Part shown: positions 35,284 to 44,126 of the stretch, piece by piece
How the letters are laid out: every line of letters begins with the position of its first letter
Numbering within the stretch: position 1 is the stretch's first letter
NCBI GenBank assembly: GCA_963792855.1
Contig: CAWBXZ010000018.1
Location: 62,001-126,000 of the forward strand
Reading direction: 5' to 3'
Source of the DNA: SG8-40 sp963792855
GTDB taxonomy: Bacteria > Pseudomonadota > Gammaproteobacteria > Burkholderiales > Eutrophovitaceae
Length of the DNA: 64,000 nucleotides
Position numbers and translations under genes: made by a program
The notes under the pieces: generated by a model
Database searches by the model: none
The model's input: the letters and a program-made list of their open reading frames with translations, nothing else
What the model was told of the DNA's origin: nothing

Positions 35284-36468
35284 TCAGCTGGCCGCTTCGG
35301 TAGAAGCCGGCTGCGCCCGCTTGAGGGCCAGGCGCGTGAACACGGGGCCGATGATTTCGAAGAATACCGTCGAGCCGATGACCACCGACAGGAGCAATTG
35401 CCGGTATTCGGGCAAGTGATTCGACGCAACCAGTGCCATGCCGATGGCCACGCCCGCCTGCGGCAACAAGGCCAGCCCCATCCAGTTTCTGGTGTTGCGA
35501 TCCGCGCGTGCGAGTTCGGCACCGATACGAGCGCCGATGAACTTCCCGGCCGCACGGCAGACGATATAGGCACCGCCGATGAATCCCACCTCGCGGAGCG
35601 AGTCCAGTTCCAGAGTTGCGCCGGCCAGAACAAAGAAAATGACCATGAACGGCCATTCGATGTTTTCAATGGCGTGGAATGGGTATTCGTGATGCCTGGC
35701 GAGGTTGGCGATGATCGCCCCCATTGTCATCGCGGCAATCAGGAACGACACTTCCAGCCACAGTGCCATGCCCCCGCACAGAAGCACAATGCCGAGCGCC
35801 TCGCTCAGGATGGGCTGTCCCTGCTTCAATCTGCCGGTGAGGTAGGCCGCTGGCAGACCGAGCGCGACTCCGAGCGCGATCCCGCCGCCAATTTCCCGGA
35901 TTGCCATGAGCAAAACGCTTGCTTGCGGGGCCGCATCGCTCAGTGAAGTCGCGATTGCGACGCCGAGACCGAATAACAACAGCGCCCAGGCATCGTCGAT
36001 GGCAACGATGGCCAGCAACAGATCACGAAACGGGCCTTTGGCACCGGATTCCATGACCACGTCCAGTACGGCAGCGGGAGCCGTCGCCGACGCGATACAA
36101 CCGAGTACAACCGAGATGTTTGCAGGCAGGCCGGCCCATATCAGTCCGGCACTCACCAGAGCGGCAGTCAGCACGGCGGCGCTGACGGAAATCCAGAGAA
36201 TGGGGCCGCCAAACTGGCGAATGCTCTTGACTGACAGCTTTTCGCCCAACAGAAATCCGACCATCAGCAGCGCGACGTTGGCGATGAGTTCGAAACGCGC
36301 CGAGATCTCTCCTGGTATGAGATCCAGCGCGTCGCTGCCGATGACGGCACCAAAGAGCAGCAGCAGCGTCACCCGCGGCAAGAACGTTCGCCTTCCGATA
36401 GCGGACGTTATCAGGCCAAGCAGCAAGATTGCACCGAGGGTCAGTAGTACCCGCGAGGTCGATTCCAT
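35284..36468 (-). CDS. CPA2-type Na+/H+ antiporter-like protein
   Basis: 394 residues with about 12 membrane segments. Features include FLLGEKLS, CIASATAPAAVLDVVMESG, AIVAIDDAWALLLFGLG (a D-D pair in the ion-binding helix) and LLPQAGVAIGMALVAS. It resembles KefB/NhaS-type exchangers and lacks a TrkA-N domain. It likely exports Na+ or K+ in exchange for protons across the inner membrane. Confidence 0.88.
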   Translation of the reverse strand: MESTSRVLLTLGAILLLGLITSAIGRRTFLPRVTLLLLFGAVIGSDALDLIPGEISARFELIANVALLMVGFLLGEKLSVKSIRQFGGPILWISVSAAVLTAALVSAGLIWAGLPANISVVLGCIASATAPAAVLDVVMESGAKGPFRDLLLAIVAIDDAWALLLFGLGVAIATSLSDAAPQASVLLMAIREIGGGIALGVALGLPAAYLTGRLKQGQPILSEALGIVLLCGGMALWLEVSFLIAAMTMGAIIANLARHHEYPFHAIENIEWPFMVIFFVLAGATLELDSLREVGFIGGAYIVCRAAGKFIGARIGAELARADRNTRNWMGLALLPQAGVAIGMALVASNHLPEYRQLLLSVVIGSTVFFEIIGPVFTRLALKRAQPASTEAAS

Positions 36469-36529
36469 TACGACTGAGAGCGTGTCACGGTTTGTCTGGC
36501 ATCAAGTTCGGCCGCGAAATGTCAAAATC

Positions 36530-36748
36530 TCAATTGCGGTGTGATTGTCGCTCCGCCTGCACCGGCGGGCAGGGAACTGTGCCATATGAGCAAAACACAC
36601 AGCAGTCGCCGAGAACCGGTTTGATCACTGCGCCGCAGCCCTTGCATTCGTAGAACCACTGGCAAGCATCTGTGGGCATTGTCTCCGTCGCCTTGTGACC
36701 GCATTCCGGGCAGGTGATGGTTGAGCGCAGTTCCGGTTCGAATTCCAT
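36530..36748 (-). CDS. Small zinc-ribbon protein with GDCCVFCSYGTVPCPP motif
   Basis: 72 residues. A first pair CPECGHKATETMP and a second CKGCGAVIKP form a zinc ribbon, followed by a third Cys cluster GDCCVFCSYGTVPCPP. This conserved small-protein family is seen near heavy-metal resistance and envelope genes, but its function is not known. Cytoplasmic, no helix. The start at 36748 gives MEFEPELRSTITCPECG. Confidence 0.8.
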   Translation of the reverse strand: MEFEPELRSTITCPECGHKATETMPTDACQWFYECKGCGAVIKPVLGDCCVFCSYGTVPCPPVQAERQSHRN

Positions 36749-36782
36749 CAGTGGTCTCCTCCGTCTGTCGGGAAATGCTTGC

Positions 36783-37274
36783 TCAAGCCGGATCTGTTTT
36801 GTTGGCGGGCCCGGCGGCGCCAGCGATGATCGACGCGATACGTTCGCGCATCGGCTTGCCGGCGAGCCATGCGAACATCGCCGACAGGCAGGCGAAGGCG
36901 ATGAACTGAAGTTCGAATCGAATGCGCTGCGATTTCCAGCCCGCCGGAAGATCGGCGGCGAGGTCGGGCGAGAGAAGCAGGTTTATCAGGCTGAACGCCG
37001 AGGTGGCGATGAAGCCGGCGAAGAGGCCGAGCGCGAGCAAATGAAAGCGAAAGCCGCCGCACAATTCCGCTCCGTCAGCGCTTGCATTGAAACGGCCGAC
37101 GAATATCGGGAAGAAACCGTTCAGCAAGGCCACACCCTGACTGCGAAACACCTTGATGCGTCCGCTGGGGTCGATCGCCAATCCGAAACCCGGGTTGGCG
37201 GCAATCGCTTCGTCGAGGCTGGCGAGTGCCTTGTCAGCGGTCATGGCAAAAGTGAAGCGATAGCGTTTGATCAC
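36783..37274 (-). CDS. Two-span membrane protein of unknown function
   Basis: 163 residues with a GTG start (VIKRYRFTFAMTADKALA) 11 bases after the MFS stop. The first 80 residues are soluble (AIAANPGFGLAIDPSGRIKVFRS); two helices follow (about 89-112 and 130-146), ending with GPANKTDPA. No family recognised. The tight linkage to the carrier gene suggests a shared transcript. Confidence 0.6.
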   Translation of the reverse strand: MIKRYRFTFAMTADKALASLDEAIAANPGFGLAIDPSGRIKVFRSQGVALLNGFFPIFVGRFNASADGAELCGGFRFHLLALGLFAGFIATSAFSLINLLLSPDLAADLPAGWKSQRIRFELQFIAFACLSAMFAWLAGKPMRERIASIIAGAAGPANKTDPA

Positions 37275-37285
37275 GTTTGGCCCGA

Positions 37286-38977
37286 TCAGGCGTTGCGAAG
37301 CGGACTCATCCGCACCAGCACAATGGTCAGCATCGGCAATGCAAAGGCGATCACCGTCGCCGTAATCAGCAGTATGCCAAGTTCGCTGTAGTCGGCGGGC
37401 ACGACGATTTCCTGGCTGACCGGGTCGCGAACCTCGCGGGTCACAGTAAAGATACGGTTGAGATACTTGGTTCCGAGTTGCGATGCTGACAGCGCCAGGT
37501 TGGTGAACGACGCCATGACAGCGAAGAATGTCGCCTTGAGCCGGGCGGGCGCGGAATTGGCGATCCACGCGAGCATCGGGATCATGGCAATCTGCCCGAG
37601 CGGCGATTCGAGTGCGGTGTCGATGAGTGCGATGAAACGCGCATCGACGACACCATTGGTCATTTCGGCGGTCCAGTGATGCAGTCCGTAGTACATGCCG
37701 ATGTCGGGCAGCATCAGCAAGGTTCCGGCAATTGTCAGCGCGCCGACGATATATGCGATCGAGCGTTCGGCCATGAAGCGGCGGAAGAAAATCATGCCGA
37801 ACAAGGTGAGCCCGGATGCGATCAGCGAAAGCACGGCGAGGAACTGCTGGTCGAAACCCAGATCGTCGATCATCCACCAGGAAGTGCCGGCACCGGTCGT
37901 CGGAATGGCGCGGAACGCGAAGATGATGATCGCCGTGCCGACCAGGAGATTGCGCGCCTGCGCATCGAGTTCGCGCGTCAGGCGTGAGATCAGGAAAATC
38001 ACGATCGTCATCGAGATCGCAAACACGATCTCCTGCGAAGCAGGCAGGTTGCTCAGGCCAACGCCAATCGACAGCGCGGCAAAGCCGAGCCCGCCGCCAA
38101 GGATCCACCAGTTCACCGCTGGCGATTCCGTGTGCACGTCGATGAGTTCGATCGCCTGCTCGCGGGTACTGCCTTGTCTGACGTGATGCACAATGCTGCG
38201 ATGACGCAGCCAGCTTGCGAGCACAACCCCGAAGACCGAAACCAGCGGAATGATCAGCGCCAGTTGGTAGATGAACAGATAGGCCGCGCCTTTTTCTTTT
38301 TCGGGCAGATCGCTGACGCCTTCCAGCAAGACGACATTGGCCAGTGCCACCAGTATGCCGCCGCTGATGATGGCGACACGGCCCAGCAACTGCATGGTGG
38401 TATGCATGGACTTGCGCTGTGCTTCTTCAAACGGATTGCCGTCGCGATCCACGCGCGGCACTGCTTCGACGGTCATGGCATCGGCAACCACGTCCTGCAC
38501 GACGTAGCCGATGGGGGCCAGGAGCGTTGCCAGTACGTACCAGGCGCCGGCCGGTGCAATTGCGACCATCGCCTCGGTATGGCCCAGCAGACCGATCATG
38601 ATCAGCAGGCTGGCGGCAATCATGCTCGCGCCGATGTAGACGAAGATGCTCTTGAAGCGCCAGATCAGGTCGACCATGTGGCCAAGAGGCATTTTCAGCG
38701 CCCACGGCAACATCGCCCAGAAGCCCAGTGCGGCGAGAAATTCTGCCGACAGGCCAAGGCGCTCCTTGACGTAAAAGGTGCCGACGATGGCCGTCAGTCC
38801 GGAAATGCCGGCGGCCGCATAGACCATCAGCGGCGGCATGAAACTCAGCCGGAACTCCCGGCCCAGCGCGAGGATGCTGCGGTCGAACCAACGCCAGACT
38901 GCGCCAATAAAGCCGCCGGTATGCGGTTGCTGGTATTTCTTCAACATGCGTGGGTCAACCCACGGGTTGATTGCCAT
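37286..38977 (-). CDS. Major facilitator/BT1-like transporter
   Basis: 563 residues with about 12 hydrophobic helices and long polar loops. FMPPLMVYAAAGISGLTAIVGTFYVKERLGLSAE, split across the first helices, and LAPIGYVVQDVVADAMTVEAVPRVDRDG, the loop with TTMQLLGRVAIISGG, are typical of folate-biopterin (BT1) transporters in the MFS. Substrate unknown. The start is ATG at 38977. Confidence 0.82.
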   Translation of the reverse strand: MAINPWVDPRMLKKYQQPHTGGFIGAVWRWFDRSILALGREFRLSFMPPLMVYAAAGISGLTAIVGTFYVKERLGLSAEFLAALGFWAMLPWALKMPLGHMVDLIWRFKSIFVYIGASMIAASLLIMIGLLGHTEAMVAIAPAGAWYVLATLLAPIGYVVQDVVADAMTVEAVPRVDRDGNPFEEAQRKSMHTTMQLLGRVAIISGGILVALANVVLLEGVSDLPEKEKGAAYLFIYQLALIIPLVSVFGVVLASWLRHRSIVHHVRQGSTREQAIELIDVHTESPAVNWWILGGGLGFAALSIGVGLSNLPASQEIVFAISMTIVIFLISRLTRELDAQARNLLVGTAIIIFAFRAIPTTGAGTSWWMIDDLGFDQQFLAVLSLIASGLTLFGMIFFRRFMAERSIAYIVGALTIAGTLLMLPDIGMYYGLHHWTAEMTNGVVDARFIALIDTALESPLGQIAMIPMLAWIANSAPARLKATFFAVMASFTNLALSASQLGTKYLNRIFTVTREVRDPVSQEIVVPADYSELGILLITATVIAFALPMLTIVLVRMSPLRNA

Positions 38978-39060
38978 CCGCGTTGCCGTAAAGCGGCCGC
39001 AGTATTCGACAGTAAACAGCGCGCGTTGCTAGCGTCCATCAAAAAAGTCTCCATCATCAG

Positions 39061-39906
39061 CTAACGGATGCTGACACCAACCGTGCCCAGGCCGTCGACG
39101 GAGAAGCTCAGTTGATCGCCGGGTTTCACGAATTGGGTGGCGATCATGGTGCCCGTCATGACGACCATGCCCTCGTGCACATCCTTGCCCTGTCCGGCCA
39201 CCGTGTTCACCAGCCATCTGAGTGCTTCGAGCGGGTGGCCCAGTACGTCACGCCCGTATCCCTCGTCCACCGCCTGGCCGTTGATGCTGACCCTGCCGTG
39301 CAGGTTTGCCAGATCCAGATGTTGCCAGTCGCGCAGCGCGGGTCCAAGCACGACGCCTGCATTCCAGGCGTTGTCCGCAATCAGCGTCAGTACCAGAGTG
39401 GAAATATCACTGTAGTCGGCGTTGCGGTCATCGACGAGTTCGAGCGCGGGCGCAATGGTTGCGACGGCATCGGCAATCTGCTCGCGCGAGTAGGGCGCAT
39501 GCCTTGCCAGCAGTGTCTTGCCCAGCACGGCCGCCAGTTCGCATTCAATGCACAGCCGGCCATACAGGGAATGATCGAGTTCTACGCCGTCCGCGTAAAT
39601 CATCTTCGCATGCAACGGGCCCGCGAAGGGCGAGAAATACTGCAGCATTTCCTGCATTACCGTCGATGTCAGCGCGACCTTGTAACCGGCCGTCGCGCCG
39701 AGTTCGGGCTCGCGCATGCGGCGCAGCGCTTCCTGCGTTGCGTACGCTTCGGCATTGTTGCGCGGGGCGCACGCCTCGGGAAGCCGCGAAAACGGTAAAT
39801 GGTTTGCATGCTGGTCCAGCAGCAATCTTGCGGCGGCGCGGCTGCGATCTGCAGCCGCGACCGAACCGGCTCTTGCTGATTCGCCATCTGTTGATCTGCT
39901 AGTCAT
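39061..39906 (-). CDS. 2-keto-4-pentenoate hydratase-like (FAH fold) protein
   Basis: 281 residues. IECELAAVLGK, IAPALELVDDRNADYSDISTLVL and IADNAWNAGVVLGP are typical of the hydratase/decarboxylase (MhpD/HpaH) branch; the acidic metal ligands lie in the first two. It hydrates 2-oxopent-4-enoate-type catabolic intermediates. It ends with the family FSVDGLGTVGVSIR. Start at 39906 preferred over 39942. No ring-cleavage cluster is adjacent. Confidence 0.85.
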   Translation of the reverse strand: MTSRSTDGESARAGSVAAADRSRAAARLLLDQHANHLPFSRLPEACAPRNNAEAYATQEALRRMREPELGATAGYKVALTSTVMQEMLQYFSPFAGPLHAKMIYADGVELDHSLYGRLCIECELAAVLGKTLLARHAPYSREQIADAVATIAPALELVDDRNADYSDISTLVLTLIADNAWNAGVVLGPALRDWQHLDLANLHGRVSINGQAVDEGYGRDVLGHPLEALRWLVNTVAGQGKDVHEGMVVMTGTMIATQFVKPGDQLSFSVDGLGTVGVSIR

Positions 39907-39950
39907 GGAGCTGTTGCGGCGGATGCCGTTTCCGGTCGCCATCTCGCAGA

Positions 39951-40601
39951 TCAGCCATCGGTTTGTTTGTTCAGGTCGCCGAACTGCTGGGTCTGCAGCA
40001 GCGGCGTTGCATACGCCTCGAACCCCCTGTCCCTGTCTTCGGGAAAGGAACGGTGCGAGTAGCTGAGAGAAACGCCGATACTGGCATCCGCCGGGTGTAT
40101 GCAAACCGTTCCCACCGTTTCTACGAGCATAGCCGTAACGACGTTGCTGCCGGTTTCCGGATCGCGGTCTTCGGCAACCATGTGCGAGAGTGCGCACTGC
40201 GCGCCGGCGATGCGCACGTCCGTGACGTCATGCTCCTGTACGCGGAAGCGCGGGCGCGGCAGATCGCGTTCGTGCATGTCCCGGACGTACCGCGCCAGTG
40301 TTGCCGGGTCACGCAACTCGTCCAGTGTCAGCAAGGAACCCTCGGCCAGAAAGGTCTGGCCTTCGACCCAGCCTAGCCTTGCCAGGGCAATGCGATCGGG
40401 CGTGCGATCGGCAATAAACCATTCCGCTTCCGGCGGCGGCATGAACGAATAGCCATTCTGTTCGAGACGCTCTGTCATGCCCTTGCCCGGCAGATTCATG
40501 TTGGCGCAACCGGCCAGAACCAACGTGATGAACAGAGCCGTGGCGGCAAACGGTGTGAACGGGCGTGGTGCGCTATTGACTGTTTTTTCGTGTATCACCA
40601 T
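39951..40601 (-). CDS. Lipoprotein of unknown function
   Basis: 216 residues. The signal (FAATALFITLVLAGC) ends with the lipobox LAGC, so it is membrane-anchored on the outside. The mature part is mixed alpha/beta (YSFMPPPEAEWFIADRTPD, RYVRDMHERDLPRPRFRVQEHDV), and QTQQFGDLNKQTDG closes it. No family recognised. It is just upstream of the hydratase gene, 44 bases away, on the same strand. Confidence 0.7.
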   Translation of the reverse strand: MVIHEKTVNSAPRPFTPFAATALFITLVLAGCANMNLPGKGMTERLEQNGYSFMPPPEAEWFIADRTPDRIALARLGWVEGQTFLAEGSLLTLDELRDPATLARYVRDMHERDLPRPRFRVQEHDVTDVRIAGAQCALSHMVAEDRDPETGSNVVTAMLVETVGTVCIHPADASIGVSLSYSHRSFPEDRDRGFEAYATPLLQTQQFGDLNKQTDG

Positions 40602-40940
40602 GTCTTGAAGGCAACCTCTGCGGTGTCGAAAGTGCATGTGTTGAATGCAGCGGCCGGATCATAATCCGGGCTGCTTGCTGTGCTTGCCGAATATTTGCAC
40701 ATCTTTGCCGGGCGCGGGAGCGGCAACTTCAATGCGCGCCGCCGTCACATGTCAGCGCGGCTGACCGTTGCCGGCGGATTTGCGATAGCATTGCGGGTCG
40801 ATTTTACAGGTGTGACCATCCAGCGTGGGCAGGGTTTGCCGTCCGTAACGGTCCCGTGGCGCGTTTTTGGTTGCTTGACGGGGTATTGCGAGGGCGGTCG
40901 CTACGGTTTCTGCCGTAGAGCGAACATTTTCCCTGGGCTA

Positions 40941-41972
40941 ATGACAATGCGGATGAATATTCGTCTGGTACTAGCGGTATTGTTGCCGGCATTGGCGGGC
41001 CTGCCGCCATCGACTGCCGTTGCCCAGGAGGGCTCTGACCCCGAGGTATTCGAACTCTATCCCGAGTACGTGTACGGGCGTGATCGCGGCCCGAAGATGG
41101 GTTACACGAAGCCCGAGGTGTTTGACCCTCTTTCCGACAAACTGTACCGATCCGGCTACAAGAATTATTCGCCGATCGGGGTGCCCGTGGAACTCAAGAA
41201 GGCCGATGCGATGACGCGGGTCGAAACCATGGGGGCGATCATTGCATGCGCCGACGGCTGGTTCTGGCCCTTTTCCCGGACAGCGAGGAACAACGAGCCG
41301 CCTGGCCTCGAAATCGAGATTCTCAATGCGATCGCCGAGAAGCGGGACTGGAAAGTGGCAATGATGTGGGTCAACATGGCCACCCGGTTCGGACCGGGAG
41401 CGCCCGGCGGTGCTTACGACCAGTCGATCAACAAGGGCTCTTGCGACCTGGTCATGGGACTGACGATCACTGGTGACGATCATCACAACGATGCGAATGC
41501 GCTTGAGTTCACCAGGCCGTTCATGAGCACCGGTTTCGTGCTGGTTACCCAGCATTCGGCGAAGAAGGTGAAATCGCTCGACGACATCAAGCGCCTGGGT
41601 CTGAAAGTCGGGCTGCCGGCGTTTTCACCCATGAGCGAATACGCGGAAGAGCACGGGATTCCGCATGAGACGTTCTTTCAGAACTACCAGGTGATCGACG
41701 CGCTGGTACGCCGGCAGATTGACGCCGGCATGATCTGGTCGGGTGCGATTTCCCAGGCCAGGCTGAGCCGGCCCGAAGCGGAGTTCGAAATAGTCGAGGG
41801 TTATGTGCCCATCCCCGAGATGCGTTGGGACAGCGCATGGGTAATCAAGAGCCGCGAGAAGGATTTCAAGAAGTTTATCGATGAATCAATTGAGGAAATG
41901 CTCAGGACGGGTGAGATCAAGCGCATTGTCGAGCGTTACGGCATGCCGTTTTATCCGCCGGTTACGCAATAG
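40941..41972 (+). CDS. Family 3 periplasmic solute-binding protein
   Basis: 343 residues with a signal peptide (LVLAVLLPALAGLPPSTAVAQ). The SBP_bac_3 domain starts at GAIIACADGWFWPFSRTARN and continues with EIEILNAIAEKRDWKV, CDLVMGLTITGDD, FVLVTQHSAKKVKSLDDIKRLGLKVGLP and LVRRQIDAGMIWSGA. It should bind a small ligand in the periplasm; no ABC permease or ATPase is adjacent. It may be a stand-alone or methanol-dehydrogenase-associated type (inference). It is 100 bases before exbB. Confidence 0.82.
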   Translation: MTMRMNIRLVLAVLLPALAGLPPSTAVAQEGSDPEVFELYPEYVYGRDRGPKMGYTKPEVFDPLSDKLYRSGYKNYSPIGVPVELKKADAMTRVETMGAIIACADGWFWPFSRTARNNEPPGLEIEILNAIAEKRDWKVAMMWVNMATRFGPGAPGGAYDQSINKGSCDLVMGLTITGDDHHNDANALEFTRPFMSTGFVLVTQHSAKKVKSLDDIKRLGLKVGLPAFSPMSEYAEEHGIPHETFFQNYQVIDALVRRQIDAGMIWSGAISQARLSRPEAEFEIVEGYVPIPEMRWDSAWVIKSREKDFKKFIDESIEEMLRTGEIKRIVERYGMPFYPPVTQ

Positions 41973-42072
41973 GGGCGGCGTTTCGGGCTGTCGTTCTTGA
42001 GAATTCGAAACAGAGAATCGTATACAGGGTGCTTGCCGGCGTGCGCACCGTAGTCATCAGGAAAGGGAGATC

Positions 42073-42771
42073 ATGTTTGAACAAGTCATCCATTTGAGCG
42101 TCATGTCCGGCGGCCTGTTGCCGTTGATGGGCGTCTTGCTGCTGATCACGCTGGCGGTGATCGTGGAACGCGCCTATTTCTTTCACCGGGCGCTGAAATC
42201 CGGCCTTGCCATGGAGCACGATCTGCATCTCATCGAGTACCAGAACGTACAAAAGCTCGAGCAACTCGAAGCCCATTACGAAGGCTCGCTGCAAAGATCG
42301 ATTATTTCGTCCGCGCTTGCATCGCGCGGAGAAGACGCCGATACCATGGACCGACATATCGATGAAGCGATCATGTGGCAGATGCCCAAGATCGACAAGA
42401 ACATCTGGGTTCTCGATACGTCTGTCACTCTGGCGCCGCTGATGGGGCTGCTCGGCACGATTATCGGCATGGTGCACGCGTTCGATGTACTGGGCACGTC
42501 GGGAACAGGCCAGGCCGCGACGCAAATGGTTACCGGCGGGATCGCCGAAGCGCTGGTCGCCACCGGTGCCGGTCTGCTGATCGCGATCATCGCGGTACTG
42601 TTTCTCAACCATTTCAACAAACGGGTGCGACTGGCGCTGCACCAGATGGATTTACTGCGGGTGATGGTGCTCAATCGATTGCATGGCGGTGGATCCGCGC
42701 ATCATGGCGTGTCGGCAAGCGAGGCGCATAGCGGCAAGCTGAAGCCGGCGAGCAAGGGGAGCGCCGAATGA
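42073..42771 (+). CDS. exbB: MotA/TolQ/ExbB proton channel protein
   Basis: 232 residues with an N-terminal helix (GLLPLMGVLLLITLAVIVERAYFFHRA) and two more near 125-190 (LAPLMGLLGTIIGMVHAFD, GIAEALVATGAGLLIAIIAVLFLNHF). This is the ExbB layout of three helices with a large cytoplasmic loop. It uses the proton-motive force with ExbD to energise TonB. GGAAAGGGAG precedes the start. Overlaps exbD by four bases. Confidence 0.93.
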   Translation: MFEQVIHLSVMSGGLLPLMGVLLLITLAVIVERAYFFHRALKSGLAMEHDLHLIEYQNVQKLEQLEAHYEGSLQRSIISSALASRGEDADTMDRHIDEAIMWQMPKIDKNIWVLDTSVTLAPLMGLLGTIIGMVHAFDVLGTSGTGQAATQMVTGGIAEALVATGAGLLIAIIAVLFLNHFNKRVRLALHQMDLLRVMVLNRLHGGGSAHHGVSASEAHSGKLKPASKGSAE

Positions 42772-43199
42772 AACGCCGGGCCCGCACCGGTTACTACACC
42801 GCGGAGAAACCACGTGTCGAAGTCATACCGATGATCGACATCATGATGTTCCTGCTGGTGTTCTTTGTCGTGATTTCACTGAAGATGATTGCCGGTACGG
42901 GAGTCGAGATGGAATTGCCCGGATCGAAGACGACCAGGGAAATCAAGACCTCGACGATCACGGTTGGCGTGACCAGAGACGGCAACATCGTGGTTGATGG
43001 AACGACCGTGACACAGGAAGCGCTGACGGAGAAACTGGTCGAACTGAAGCAGGGCCAGCAGATTGCAGTGATTATCGCCGGCGACAAGGATGTTCCGTTG
43101 CAGACGCTGATCCGTGTCATGGACAGCGTGCGCGGGGCGGGAATCAACTCGGTGGGCATCGCTGCGACCGCCGAGAGTCCAGCCGCCGCCGCCAAGTAG
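42768..43199 (+). CDS. exbD: Biopolymer transport protein ExbD/TolR
   Basis: 143 residues: a single helix (VEVIPMIDIMMFLLVFFVVISL) with the essential aspartate in PMIDIMMF, then a periplasmic beta domain (ITVGVTRDGNIVVDGTTVTQEAL, VPLQTLIRVMDSVRGAGI). It forms the channel complex with ExbB. ATGA overlap with exbB implies coupled translation. Confidence 0.93.
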   Translation: MKRRARTGYYTAEKPRVEVIPMIDIMMFLLVFFVVISLKMIAGTGVEMELPGSKTTREIKTSTITVGVTRDGNIVVDGTTVTQEALTEKLVELKQGQQIAVIIAGDKDVPLQTLIRVMDSVRGAGINSVGIAATAESPAAAAK

Positions 43200-43245
43200 T
43201 GTCGCATCGCACTGAAAAACCTGTTGCTCGCAGGCAGAGCCCGCC

Positions 43246-43956
43246 ATGAGCCGGCCGGGGTTCTCGGGCCGGGGCCCGCTGTGGGCGACCGATCAGATCG
43301 GCGATAAGCAGTCGCTGCCTTTCTGGCGCGCGCTGATCATTGCGTTTGGCATCGAGATTATCGTTCCCTTCCTTATTTACGGGGTCGACTGGTCGTTCTT
43401 GCCGTCTCCCGATGAATCGCCGCCGATTGAAATGATGTCGGTCATTCTCGATGAGCCGCCGCCCGCTCTGCAGGAACCGCCGCCACCCCCAGAGGAGCCC
43501 AGGGAGGAGAAAAAGCCCGAACCGAAGCCGCCCAAGGAGGTGAAGAACGTCACTCCGATTGAGCCGCCGAAGCCGTTGCCCGACGAGGTGCCGTCGAATA
43601 TTCCGCTGCCGAAACCGGAGCCGAAGCCGAAACCGGAGCCCGAGCCGGAACCTGAAGAGGAAGAAGAACCGCCGGAGTTGCCGGCTCTGCCCTCGGTGTT
43701 TCAGGACGTGAAGCCGGTGCGCAAGGTCAAGCCCAAGTATCCGCGGGAGGCCGAAGACAAGAAGATCGAGGGCCGTGTGAAAGTTCGCCTGAGTGTCGAA
43801 CTCGACGGCAGCGTCAGCAACGTGGAAATTCTGCTCTCCGAGCCGCCGGGCGTGTTCGATGAGGAGGTGCTCAGGGCGGTGAAACAATATCTGTTCAAGC
43901 GCGATGGCACGACCTATGAGGCGGACCAGTTGATTATTTTCAAGCTCGATCCCTGA
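43246..43956 (+). CDS. tonB: TonB-type energy transducer
   Basis: 236 residues: an N-terminal membrane anchor (WRALIIAFGIEIIVPFLIYG), a long Pro/Glu/Lys-rich spacer (residues about 65-140, with repeated EPKPKPEP) that spans the periplasm, and a C-terminal TonB domain (VKPKYPREAEDKKIEGRVKVRLSVELDGSVS). It couples ExbBD to outer-membrane TonB-dependent receptors. No receptor gene is in this window. Confidence 0.93.
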   Translation: MSRPGFSGRGPLWATDQIGDKQSLPFWRALIIAFGIEIIVPFLIYGVDWSFLPSPDESPPIEMMSVILDEPPPALQEPPPPPEEPREEKKPEPKPPKEVKNVTPIEPPKPLPDEVPSNIPLPKPEPKPKPEPEPEPEEEEEPPELPALPSVFQDVKPVRKVKPKYPREAEDKKIEGRVKVRLSVELDGSVSNVEILLSEPPGVFDEEVLRAVKQYLFKRDGTTYEADQLIIFKLDP

Positions 43957-44042
43957 TGCAGACCGGCAGGCCGGGCGCGGCGCAGTGCGAGACGGACTGT
44001 GCCTCTGCCCGATGCCGGGTTCACGACCGGCCGGGACATAAG

Positions 44043-44070
44043 AAAAGCCCGCCGAAGCGCGGGCTTTTTT
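44043..44070. terminator. Bidirectional terminator between tonB and the TRAP genes
   Basis: Nine-base stem AAAGCCCGC/GCGGGCTTT with loop CGAAGC, flanked by A-rich sequence on the left and TTTTTT on the right, so it can act for both convergent transcripts. Confidence 0.85.
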
Positions 44071-44126
44071 ATGTTGCGAGTTGCCTGGATGTTGACGCCG
44101 GCGCAACGCCGGCGCCGCCTCCACGG

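Noticed and set aside
36783..38108. Long minus-strand frame extending the two-span protein upstream
   Set aside because: Only the part below 37274 is likely coding; the remainder overlaps the MFS gene in another frame and lacks its motifs.
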